DNA of 10,096 nucleotides from positions 1 to 10,096 of the forward strand of contig CAJTWX010000061.1 of NCBI GenBank assembly GCA_910580155.1. The letters are read 5' to 3'. Below are positions 1 to 6,612 of the stretch, in pieces (positions within the stretch are counted from its first letter, which is position 1; every line of letters starts with the position of its first letter). Under the pieces are notes generated by a model. The model was not told the DNA's origin. It was given only the letters and a program-made list of their open reading frames with translations, and ran no database searches. The DNA comes from an uncultured Alphaproteobacteria bacterium. Its GTDB lineage: Bacteria > Pseudomonadota > Alphaproteobacteria > RF32 > CAG-239. The translations under genes were made by a program, and so were the position numbers.

Positions 1-57
1 GCTAGGATTATCCGGCGCCAGTTTTGTTTTAACATTTAAAATATGGAGTTATGAAAA

Positions 58-327
58 ATGACAAAAATAATTGAATATAGTGCAAGAGGATATATTGTCG
101 GACGGGATTTGCGCGCTATTCTCGGGCGGTTGTTGTATGAAGAGCGTTGGAAACGCTGCTTAAAATTAGCCATAGTCAGCAATATGACAGGTATTCAGCC
201 GAAAAAAATTGATAATGTGGAGCTGGCACGCGGTCATATACACTGGGGGCTTATTAAGAAGTTAATGGATTTTTATGGCAAGCAGATGATTATCAATCTG
301 ATTGATGTTGAGAAAAAGGAGAAATAA
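58..327 (+). CDS. Small basic hypothetical protein, possibly with an HTH-like fold (89 aa)
   Basis: I do not recognise this family. The start is supported by GGAG at 45-48, nine bases before the ATG; the earlier ATG at 51 hits a stop after seven codons. The product is basic and mostly helical, with no signal peptide or membrane segment. Residues 36-82 (LKLAIVSNMTGIQPKKID, then LIKKLMDFYG) loosely follow the spacing of a Cro/C1-type helix-turn-helix, with a short helix, the turn 'TGI', a presumed recognition helix and a closing helix ending in 'YG'. The DNA-binding idea is inference and weak. The gene stands alone, with a terminator immediately downstream, so it is probably its own transcription unit. 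The good ribosome-binding site and the terminator argue that it is a real gene. Confidence 0.6.
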   Translation: MTKIIEYSARGYIVGRDLRAILGRLLYEERWKRCLKLAIVSNMTGIQPKKIDNVELARGHIHWGLIKKLMDFYGKQMIINLIDVEKKEK

Positions 328-342
328 AGGGAGAGAATGTAA

Positions 343-380
343 AACGCCCGCTTTCTTCGGATGGCGGGCGTTGTCTGTTG
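343..380 (+). terminator. Hairpin terminator after the small orphan gene
   Basis: A nine-base-pair GC-rich stem (AACGCCCGC at 343-351 with GCGGGCGTT at 364-372) encloses a region that can pair further (U352·G363, U354-A361, C355-G360, with one U·U mismatch) to close a UUCG tetraloop at 356-359. The U-tract that follows (GTCTGTTG) is weak. It lies 15 bases after the stop codon of the upstream gene and separates it from the lpt operon. Confidence 0.75.
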
Positions 381-404
381 CGGAGGTATGGGAAATAAAA
401 TCTG

Positions 405-433
405 TTTACATTCTAAATATTTTAATTTAAATG
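405..433 (+). promoter_or_regulatory. Possible promoter of the lptF operon
   Basis: TTTACA at 405-410 is followed after 17 bases by TAAATG (or TTAAAT after 16) inside a very AT-rich stretch between the terminator and lptF. The match is only fair. A second candidate, TTGAAA at 478-483, lacks a properly spaced -10 box. Some promoter is expected in this 186-bp gap because it follows a terminator and precedes a long operon. Confidence 0.3.
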
Positions 434-513
434 ATTTTCTTAATGAATTTTAAACGGAGTGATACTAAAAATAAAGTTTGAAATTTAAGTTTTAATAAGA
501 TAACTTAAGGTTT

Positions 514-1635
514 ATGAAAAAATTAGATATTTATATAACCAAACAGATTATAACCGGCTTTTTGTTGGTGGCGCTGTCGTTGATGTCTATGTTGTGGCTC
601 ACGCAGTCTTTAAAGTTTGTGGAGATGGTGACGAACAAAGGGTTGCCCGTTTATCTGTTTGTGGAGATGACCTCACTTTTGATGCCGCGGGTTTTCGGCA
701 TTTTGTCGCCGATTGCGCTGTTTGTGGCGGTGATGTTTGTGTATAACCGGCTGATTACTGACAGTGAGCTGGTGGTGATGAAAGCAGTTGGCATCAGTTC
801 GGTGGTGATTGCGCGGGCGGCTGTTTTTATGGGCGTATTATTGGCGTTGTTTAATGTGTTTGTGCTAAATGTCGGGGTGCCGGCGGCAGAAAATAAGTTT
901 CGCGAGTTGGAGTTTGAGGTTAAGAACAGCTTTACAAAAATGATGTTGCGCGAGGGAATGTTTACCTCGTTTAAAGGCAATATGACGATTTTTATTGATA
1001 AGTTTCTGGATGATGGCACAGTTAAGGGGATTTTGGTCAGTGACAGCAAGAAACCAACTGAAAAGGTGGTGACGGTGGCAGAAACGGGAACGCTTGAATA
1101 TACGGAAACAGGGCCGAAAATTTTATTGAAAAACGGTACACGGCAGACGATGAACCGCAAGAGCGGGCAGTTTTCTTCAATGACGTTTGATGACTATGTG
1201 GTGGATTTCGGCGATATCTCCAAGGCGCGCAAAAAAGACAAGGGCGTGCGTGAGAAAAGCATCAGCGAGCTTTTTGCCGAGGCAAATAATCCGAAGATTG
1301 CTCCCAAAGAGGCGCGGCGGTTCAGGGCCGAGGCCCACCGGCGGATTTTGACACCGTTTTATAATTTGGTGTTTGCTCTTTTGGCGTGTACCGGGCTGTT
1401 GATTGCAAACTTCAACCGCCGTGGGCAGGGGCGTGTAATTACGGTTTCCATTTTGGCGATGATACTGGTGCAGATGTTGGATATGACATTTGCTAATATG
1501 GCGCGCAAACACGAATGGATTGTGTTTTTGATGTATGTAAACTGCATTTTGCCGCTTGTTATTTGTTGGACGCTTTTATATAAAACGCCGGTGTTGCATA
1601 AGAAAAAGGCAAAGGAGGGGGCTTATGAGGTTTAA
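514..1635 (+). CDS. lptF: LPS export ABC transporter permease LptF
   Basis: Inner-membrane subunit of the LptB2FGC transporter, which extracts lipopolysaccharide from the inner membrane and feeds it to the periplasmic Lpt bridge. The 373-residue length is normal for the LptF/LptG (YjgP/YjgQ) family. The hydrophobic pattern fits six membrane helices: about residues 12-34, 58-78, 100-122, then 278-298, 307-327 and 336-356. A periplasmic beta-jellyroll region of about 125-270 lies between the third and fourth. The motif SELVVMKAVGIS at 84-95 is the family segment that contacts the LptB ATPase, and the stretch REGMF (146-150) favours LptF over LptG. The ribosome-binding site (AAGG, 507-510) is weak and close to the ATG. 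The gene overlaps lptD by 11 bases, indicating coupled translation. Family membership is very likely; the choice of F rather than G is less certain, since no second permease gene lies beside it. Confidence 0.88.
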   Translation: MKKLDIYITKQIITGFLLVALSLMSMLWLTQSLKFVEMVTNKGLPVYLFVEMTSLLMPRVFGILSPIALFVAVMFVYNRLITDSELVVMKAVGISSVVIARAAVFMGVLLALFNVFVLNVGVPAAENKFRELEFEVKNSFTKMMLREGMFTSFKGNMTIFIDKFLDDGTVKGILVSDSKKPTEKVVTVAETGTLEYTETGPKILLKNGTRQTMNRKSGQFSSMTFDDYVVDFGDISKARKKDKGVREKSISELFAEANNPKIAPKEARRFRAEAHRRILTPFYNLVFALLACTGLLIANFNRRGQGRVITVSILAMILVQMLDMTFANMARKHEWIVFLMYVNCILPLVICWTLLYKTPVLHKKKAKEGAYEV

Positions 1636-3922
1636 TCCGTATATTGTGGCGGCGATGGTGTTGTATCTGCCGGCGGCAATGGCTGCGAATGAGCCGGTGG
1701 CGGGGGCAATTGTGCGTAAAGACACAACCAAAACGCCGAAAGCGGAGTTTTCTCCGGGGAATATGACGGATATTATGCCGACCTTGGAAAAAAAGCCCCA
1801 GAAAGACGAAGAGGTTGAGATATATTTTTCGGCAGACGAGCTTGAAACCAACGAGGCAACAGGTGTTATCTTGGCTAAAGGTAATGTGATTGTGACGCGC
1901 GGGCAGATGGAGCTGAAGTCTGACCGGCTGTGGTATGAGCAACCTAAAGACGTTATTATTGCCGAAGGCAATGTGGTGTTAACCGAGGCGGACGGCAGCG
2001 TGCTTTATACCGATGAAATCCGCTTATCAGACAAAATGAGCCGTGCGGAGGTTAACAAGGTAAAAGTTTTGATGCGTGACGAATCGCGGATTTGGGCGGA
2101 TACATTTATTAAAAAAGCCAATAACAACAAGCAAATGCGCAATGCCTCCTACACTGCGTGCGATATGTGCGAGGGGAAGTCGCCGCTGTGGCAGATTGAC
2201 GCGCGCAAGGTGAACTATGATGCTGAGGGGCAGAACATTAACTATAATGACGCTGTTTTAAGAATTAAAAATGTTCCGGTGCTGTATTTGCCGTTTTTAA
2301 GTCATCCGGCGCCGGAAGTTAAGCGGCGTTCGGGCTTTTTAATGACCTCGATGGGCAGTTCGTCTTATTTGGGGCAATATATCCAGCCGACGTATTTCTG
2401 GGATGTTTCCGACCATACGGATGTGATTTTGTCGCCGTATTTTACCACTGACAGAGGTGTTGTGTTGGGTGGGCAGTACCGGCAGTATGTTTATAACGGG
2501 CATATCAAGGCAGAGGGTACTTATCTGGAAGATAACGGCAAAGACTATAACAACCGGCGGGGCAAAAAGTTTAACCGCCCGTCGCATCGCGGCAATTTAT
2601 TTTTAGATGCGCGGTATGAGTTGAATGATTTGTGGGTTGCCAATTTGGATTATAACTATGCTTCGGATGTGTTTTACCTTAAGGATTTGAACCAACCTTA
2701 TCGCGATGATGCCTGGTTGACGTCGCGTTTGGCTTTTGAGCGTTTTAAGGGACGCGACTATGCGGCGATTGAGGGGTATTATTATACGCTGACAAGTTAT
2801 AATCTTAAAGAACACAATGATGCGGAATATCGTAACCGAATGAAAAGTATGCCAACGGTTGCGCCGTTTATTGAATATGAGAATATCAGCAATCCGAGCG
2901 AATACGGCTCGTATTTTAAGACCAACATCAGCACGGCGTCGGTGTATCGCGAAAATGATGAAGAATCGCAGCGGTTTTCAATGATTAACTCGTGGGAGCT
3001 GCCTTATACGAGCAAATATGGCGAGCAGTATAAAATTGTGGCGTCGGTGAAGTCGGATGTTTATTATATTGATGATTATCAATATCTGCCGAACAGAGAG
3101 TATGACGGGACACTGGCGCGGATTTTTCCGCAAGTCGGTGTGGAATGGCGGTTGCCGTTTGTGCGTGCGACAGATACGACACGGCAGATTTTGGAGCCGG
3201 TGGTTGTGGCAGCTTTTGCACCGGATAATAAAAATGATATTGAGAAAATTCCAAATGCGGATAGTGCGGATACGGAGTTTGACGATGCAAATATCTTAAG
3301 CCTTGACCGTTATGCCGGTTATGACCGCAATGATGATGGCAGCCGCATCAGCTATGGGTTGAACTGGAGCTCTTATGGAAATATTATGGGGCGTACGTCC
3401 GCTTTTATTGCGCAGACGTATCAGCTTTCGGATGAAAGTACGTTTATGCGGGCTGTGGATGAAGACGAACGGCTGTCGGACTATGTGGGGCGTGTGTATG
3501 CCAGTCCGAATAAATATCTGGATTTGAACTATCGCTATCGTTTGGACAAGGATGATTTTGAGCTTAAATACAGCGAGTTGGGGGCAAGGTTTGGTACCGG
3601 AATATTTAATGTTTATACTTCGTATATATATTTACAGCCGAACCAAAATTCGTATTATACGACCAATGAGCGCAAAGAACTGTATTTGTCGGCTAACTCC
3701 AAGCTGACAAAGGACTGGTCGGCTGGGATTTATGATCGTATTGATTTGACGAGTGGCGGTGGTTCGCTGGAATATGGCGGGCATTTGACATATGAAGACG
3801 AATGCCTGAGGCTTGCGTTTGTAGCGAAGCGGTATAATTATGATGACCCGAGTATGGACAATGACTATGAGTTTGGCGTAACGTTTTTCTTTAAAACGCT
3901 GGGCGGTTTTGGTTCTGATTAA
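1625..3922 (+). CDS. lptD: LPS-assembly outer-membrane protein LptD
   Basis: Outer-membrane beta-barrel that, plugged by the lipoprotein LptE, inserts lipopolysaccharide into the outer leaflet. I place the start at 1625, not at the in-frame ATG at 1556, because AGGAGG at 1613-1618 lies six bases upstream and the protein then begins with a clean signal peptide (MRFNPYIVAAMVLYLPAAMA, cleavage after residue 20). The earlier start would add 23 mostly basic residues. Mature parts are a linker, an OstA/LptA-like jellyroll at about 64-165 (SADELETNEATGVILAKGN), a conserved CxxC turn (C179, C182) followed by PLWQI, then a barrel domain from about 240 (HPAPEVKRRSGFL) to the end. There are only three cysteines: C179, C182 and C727. 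The 765-residue length is normal. It is translationally coupled to lptF and followed after 15 bases by surA, whose product helps fold it. Confidence 0.95.
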   Translation: MRFNPYIVAAMVLYLPAAMAANEPVAGAIVRKDTTKTPKAEFSPGNMTDIMPTLEKKPQKDEEVEIYFSADELETNEATGVILAKGNVIVTRGQMELKSDRLWYEQPKDVIIAEGNVVLTEADGSVLYTDEIRLSDKMSRAEVNKVKVLMRDESRIWADTFIKKANNNKQMRNASYTACDMCEGKSPLWQIDARKVNYDAEGQNINYNDAVLRIKNVPVLYLPFLSHPAPEVKRRSGFLMTSMGSSSYLGQYIQPTYFWDVSDHTDVILSPYFTTDRGVVLGGQYRQYVYNGHIKAEGTYLEDNGKDYNNRRGKKFNRPSHRGNLFLDARYELNDLWVANLDYNYASDVFYLKDLNQPYRDDAWLTSRLAFERFKGRDYAAIEGYYYTLTSYNLKEHNDAEYRNRMKSMPTVAPFIEYENISNPSEYGSYFKTNISTASVYRENDEESQRFSMINSWELPYTSKYGEQYKIVASVKSDVYYIDDYQYLPNREYDGTLARIFPQVGVEWRLPFVRATDTTRQILEPVVVAAFAPDNKNDIEKIPNADSADTEFDDANILSLDRYAGYDRNDDGSRISYGLNWSSYGNIMGRTSAFIAQTYQLSDESTFMRAVDEDERLSDYVGRVYASPNKYLDLNYRYRLDKDDFELKYSELGARFGTGIFNVYTSYIYLQPNQNSYYTTNERKELYLSANSKLTKDWSAGIYDRIDLTSGGGSLEYGGHLTYEDECLRLAFVAKRYNYDDPSMDNDYEFGVTFFFKTLGGFGSD

Positions 3923-3937
3923 ACAGGAGAAAATGAA

Positions 3938-5044
3938 ATGTTGAAAAAAATGAGTGTTTTCGGACTTTTGTTTATGGCTTTTAATGCAACGGCAGCGGAT
4001 ATTGATATGTCTAATCTTGACAGGGAACTCAGGGGTACAACCTCAAAGTCGATTATGTTTCGGCGCAACAATGCCGATGCTGAAGAAACAGCGCGAGCAG
4101 AAGCGGAAGCTGCGGCTCGGGCAGAGGCAGAACGGGAATCAAAACTAAGACAGGAACAGGCGGTTTTTCGCCCGTATAATCTTTTTGGCAACGGTTTGAA
4201 GATTGTGGCTACTATTAACGGTGAGATGATTTCTAATAAAGATTTGCAGGAACGGGCTAATTTGTTTGCTTTAACGAGCGGACTTAGTATCAATGCGAAA
4301 AATAAAAAAATGGTTGCGGAAAAAGTGTTGCAGAATACGATTGATGAAAAAGTCAAACTGCAGGAAGCTGAAAAACAAGGGGTGGGCGTTTCGGATAAAG
4401 AAATTAAAGAGGCGTATCGGAATTTTGAAAAATCTAATGGTGTGCCGGCGGGCAAATTTGCAAATGTGCTTAAAGAATATCACGTCAGCCGCGATGTGTT
4501 TTTGAATCAGATTAAGGCTAATCTGGTGTGGAACAAACTTATTAACCGCCGGCAGGGGCTGAATGTGGCGGTGTCGGACCGTGAGGTTCAAGCGGAGTTT
4601 GAACGGATTAAAAAAGATATGAATACACCTAAATATATGGTTTCGGAAATCGTGATTAAGAAAAAAGATGCCGAGCATATTGATGAGCTGGTCAGAATTT
4701 TGCGTAATGACCCGCGGTTTGAGCTTTATGCTGCGCAGTTTTCGCAGGCGGCCAGTGCGCCTTCAGGTGGCAAGCTTGGCTGGGTTTCGGCCGGACAGTT
4801 GGCTGCTCCCTTGGATAAGGTGGTGCGCGGGTTGAAAGAAGGGCAGGTTTCAACCGCCATTCCGTATCGGGCTGATTATTATATCTTTAAGATGGACAGG
4901 GTGTATGACCCCAAAAAGGCCGAGCAGAAAGTTCCGGATGATGAGGAAGTACGCAAATTTATTCAAAACCGCAAAACGGATGAGCTTGCAAATAAATATA
5001 TCCGCGATTTGCGTAACCGCGCCGTGGTTGAGAAAAAGTTTTAG
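3938..5044 (+). CDS. surA: Periplasmic chaperone / peptidyl-prolyl isomerase SurA
   Basis: Chaperone that escorts unfolded outer-membrane proteins, LptD among them, across the periplasm to the BAM complex. AGGAG at 3925-3929 lies eight bases before the ATG; a nearby ATG at 3933 runs into a stop after three codons. Residues 1-19 form a signal peptide (cleavage near NATA/AD). Residues 46-75 are an Ala/Glu/Arg-rich stretch predicted to be a charged helix or coiled coil. The SurA N-terminal chaperone domain spans about 86-215, a single parvulin domain about 232-322 (GGKLGW at 277-282), and a C-terminal helix about 335-368 packs with the chaperone domain. The usual parvulin opening 'SHIL' reads SEIV (236-239), losing the histidine, so isomerase activity may be weak or absent. 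One parvulin domain, against two in Escherichia coli SurA, is in my experience common in this class. Confidence 0.9.
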   Translation: MLKKMSVFGLLFMAFNATAADIDMSNLDRELRGTTSKSIMFRRNNADAEETARAEAEAAARAEAERESKLRQEQAVFRPYNLFGNGLKIVATINGEMISNKDLQERANLFALTSGLSINAKNKKMVAEKVLQNTIDEKVKLQEAEKQGVGVSDKEIKEAYRNFEKSNGVPAGKFANVLKEYHVSRDVFLNQIKANLVWNKLINRRQGLNVAVSDREVQAEFERIKKDMNTPKYMVSEIVIKKKDAEHIDELVRILRNDPRFELYAAQFSQAASAPSGGKLGWVSAGQLAAPLDKVVRGLKEGQVSTAIPYRADYYIFKMDRVYDPKKAEQKVPDDEEVRKFIQNRKTDELANKYIRDLRNRAVVEKKF

Positions 5045-5055
5045 AGGTTTAACCT

Positions 5056-5895
5056 ATGGCGGATGGTTTGCTGAGTACGAAAGAGTTTGTTGAGAAATAC
5101 GGGCTGATGGCAAAGAAAGCTCTCGGGCAGAACTTTTTGCTTGATAGCAACATTACCGATAAGATTGTGCGGCTTTCAATGCAGGCTCAGGGACTTTCGG
5201 ACTTGACCGGCGAGCGTTTTGTTGAAGTTGGACCGGGGCCGGGGGGGCTGACTCAGGCGGTATTGCGACAAACGCCGGAGAAATTGACGGTTATTGAGAT
5301 GGATGAGCGCTGCTTGGAGATTTTGGCAGAGATTAAGGTTTATTATCCGCAGCTTGAGGTTTGTGCGGGCGATGCATTAAAGTTTGGCTGGAACGCGAAC
5401 GCTGCTGAAGAAGGCAAATCCCATATTATCAGCAATTTGCCGTATAATATTTCCGTGGTGCTTTTGACCGGCTGGCTTGAGATGATTGAGAGTTTTAAGA
5501 GCCTGACACTGATGTTTCAAAAAGAAGTGGCGGACAGGATTTTGGCAGATACAGGGACGAAAGAGTACGGGCGGTTGTCGGTGATGGCACAATTGCAATG
5601 CGATGTTGTCAGGTTATTTGATTTGCCGCCGACGTGTTTTGTTCCGGCGCCTAAAATCTGGTCTTCAGTATTGTTGTTTAAGCCAAAGAACGCACCTGTT
5701 CCGGCGATGCTTTTGGCAAAGGTTGAGATGTTAACCGGTCTGGCGTTTGGGCAGCGGCGCAAGATGATTCGTCAGAGTTTGAAAAGTATCAATGGTATTT
5801 TGGAGCATTTAACGGCGTTAGGGATTGAGCCGACCTTGCGTGCGGAAGATTTGACACCAACGCAATATCTGGATATAGCTAAAAGGCTAATTTGA
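5056..5895 (+). CDS. rsmA: 16S rRNA (adenine1518-N6/adenine1519-N6)-dimethyltransferase RsmA (KsgA)
   Basis: Uses S-adenosylmethionine to dimethylate two adjacent adenines in helix 45 of 16S rRNA, a late step and checkpoint of 30S ribosome assembly in the cytoplasm. All family landmarks are present: GQNFL at 24-28, SAM-binding motif EVGPGPGGLT at 57-66, the acidic residue E81 that binds the ribose, GDAL at 105-108, catalytic motif NLPYNI at 127-132, the conserved PAPKIWSSV at 197-205 and the C-terminal FGQRRKMIRQSLK at 231-243. The 279-residue length is standard. The start is set by GAGGT at 5044-5048, seven bases upstream and overlapping the surA stop region. It closes the lpt-surA operon; pdxA, which often lies between surA and rsmA, is absent. 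No terminator hairpin is visible after it. Confidence 0.97.
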   Translation: MADGLLSTKEFVEKYGLMAKKALGQNFLLDSNITDKIVRLSMQAQGLSDLTGERFVEVGPGPGGLTQAVLRQTPEKLTVIEMDERCLEILAEIKVYYPQLEVCAGDALKFGWNANAAEEGKSHIISNLPYNISVVLLTGWLEMIESFKSLTLMFQKEVADRILADTGTKEYGRLSVMAQLQCDVVRLFDLPPTCFVPAPKIWSSVLLFKPKNAPVPAMLLAKVEMLTGLAFGQRRKMIRQSLKSINGILEHLTALGIEPTLRAEDLTPTQYLDIAKRLI

Positions 5896-5920
5896 CCGGT
5901 TTGACATTTAAAAACATAAA
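5892..5920 (+). promoter_or_regulatory. Candidate promoter of the arginine decarboxylase-antiporter pair
   Basis: TTGACC at 5892-5897 is separated by 17 bases from CATAAA at 5915-5920, a good sigma-70-like arrangement that would start transcription near 5927, about 48 bases before the decarboxylase ATG. The -35 box overlaps the rsmA stop codon. A second, perfect -35 hexamer (TTGACA, 5901-5906) sits nine bases downstream as part of a tandem TTTGAC repeat, but it has no good -10 box at normal distance. Because no terminator separates rsmA from this unit, read-through from the lpt operon is also possible. Confidence 0.45.
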
Positions 5921-5974
5921 TTAAGGGTTATTTTCTTTCCTGCTTTTTAATATCAATTTTTACAGGAGAAGAAA

Positions 5975-6556
5975 ATGACAGAAGGTGTTAGATTTCCAAC
6001 TTTAGCATTTATTACAGGTGGTGTCGGGCAGGCCAATGAGGGTATTCCGCCACAACCTTTTGAAACTTTTTGTTATGACTCGGCCTTGCTGCAGGCAAAA
6101 ATCGAAAACTTCAACGTTGTGCCTTATACTTCCGTTTTGCCGAAAGAAATTTACGGTAATATCGTTCCGGTCGACAAAGTGGTTGACCAATTTAAACACG
6201 GTGCGGTTTTGGAAGTGATTATGGCAGGACACGGGGCAAGCCGTGACGAGCATAAGGCAATTGCAACCGGACTTGGCATCTGCTGGGGCAAAGATAAAAA
6301 CGGCGAGCTTATCGGTGGCTGGGCTGCTGAATATGTTGAGTTTTTTGATACTCAGATTGATGATGAAATTGCCAAAGGGCACGCCGAGATGTGGCTTAAC
6401 AAATCGCTTAATCACGAACTTGAAATCCGCGGTGTAGAAAAACACAGCGAGTTCCAGCTGTTCCATAACTACCTTAACATTGAACAGCAGTTTGGCTACA
6501 GCCTGACCTGTCTCGGGTTTTTGAATTTTGAACACGCACCGGCTGCCAAAGTTTAA
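5975..6556 (+). CDS. aaxB: Pyruvoyl-dependent arginine decarboxylase, AaxB type
   Basis: Converts arginine to agmatine and CO2, consuming a proton, using a covalently bound pyruvoyl group instead of pyridoxal phosphate. The 193-residue sequence strongly resembles, from memory, chlamydial AaxB across its length: PPQPFETFCYDSALLQAKIE, PYTSVLPKE, GAVLEVIMAG, GICWGKDKNGELIGGWAAEY and KHSEFQ. The self-processing site is intact: cleavage between T52 and S53 in YTSVLP would give a beta chain of residues 1-52 and an alpha chain of 53-193 whose N-terminal serine becomes the pyruvoyl group. The proenzyme assembles from multiple such chains in the cytoplasm. AGGAG at 5964-5968, six bases before the ATG, supports the start. 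The antiporter gene follows 56 bases downstream, which supports arginine as substrate. No AaxA-type porin gene lies beside it here. Confidence 0.93.
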   Translation: MTEGVRFPTLAFITGGVGQANEGIPPQPFETFCYDSALLQAKIENFNVVPYTSVLPKEIYGNIVPVDKVVDQFKHGAVLEVIMAGHGASRDEHKAIATGLGICWGKDKNGELIGGWAAEYVEFFDTQIDDEIAKGHAEMWLNKSLNHELEIRGVEKHSEFQLFHNYLNIEQQFGYSLTCLGFLNFEHAPAAKV

Positions 6557-6560
6557 GGTT

Positions 6561-6604
6561 TCTTTTAACTAAACGGGATTTGAATTGTTAATTTAGTTAG
6601 AGGA
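6561..6604 (+). promoter_or_regulatory. Hairpin covering the ribosome-binding site of the antiporter gene
   Basis: TCTTTTAACTAAA (6561-6573) pairs with TTTAGTTAGAGGA (6592-6604) over 13 positions, including two G·U pairs, around an 18-base loop. The 3' arm contains the Shine-Dalgarno sequence AGAGG (6599-6603) of the antiporter, whose ATG is at 6613. The structure is AT-rich and lacks a U-tract, so it is not a terminator. It could lower or modulate translation of the antiporter relative to the decarboxylase. The pairing is seen directly; the regulatory role is inference. Confidence 0.4.
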
Positions 6605-6612
6605 TAAGAATA

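Noticed and set aside
1..40. Possible 3' half of a terminator (CCGGCGCC followed by AGTTTTGTTTT)
   Set aside because: The left arm would be outside the window; pairing within the visible bases is poor, so it cannot be supported.
388..453. A 21-codon reading frame with GGAGG just upstream, between the terminator and lptF
   Set aside because: The ribosome-binding site is only one base from the ATG, the composition is simply that of AT-rich spacer, and the peptide has no recognisable feature.
651..1160. Long open frame on the - strand inside lptF
   Set aside because: It is the antisense shadow of a clear membrane-protein gene, with low-complexity Ser/Thr/Ile composition and no family resemblance.
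1556..1624. Longer LptD start at ATG 1556
   Set aside because: It would put 23 mostly basic residues ahead of a clean signal peptide and has no ribosome-binding site as good as AGGAGG before ATG 1625.
3919..4455. 178-codon frame on the - strand inside surA
   Set aside because: Its Ser/Ala-rich sequence is the complement of the surA Ala/Glu/Arg repeat; the + strand frame has the signal peptide and SurA domains.
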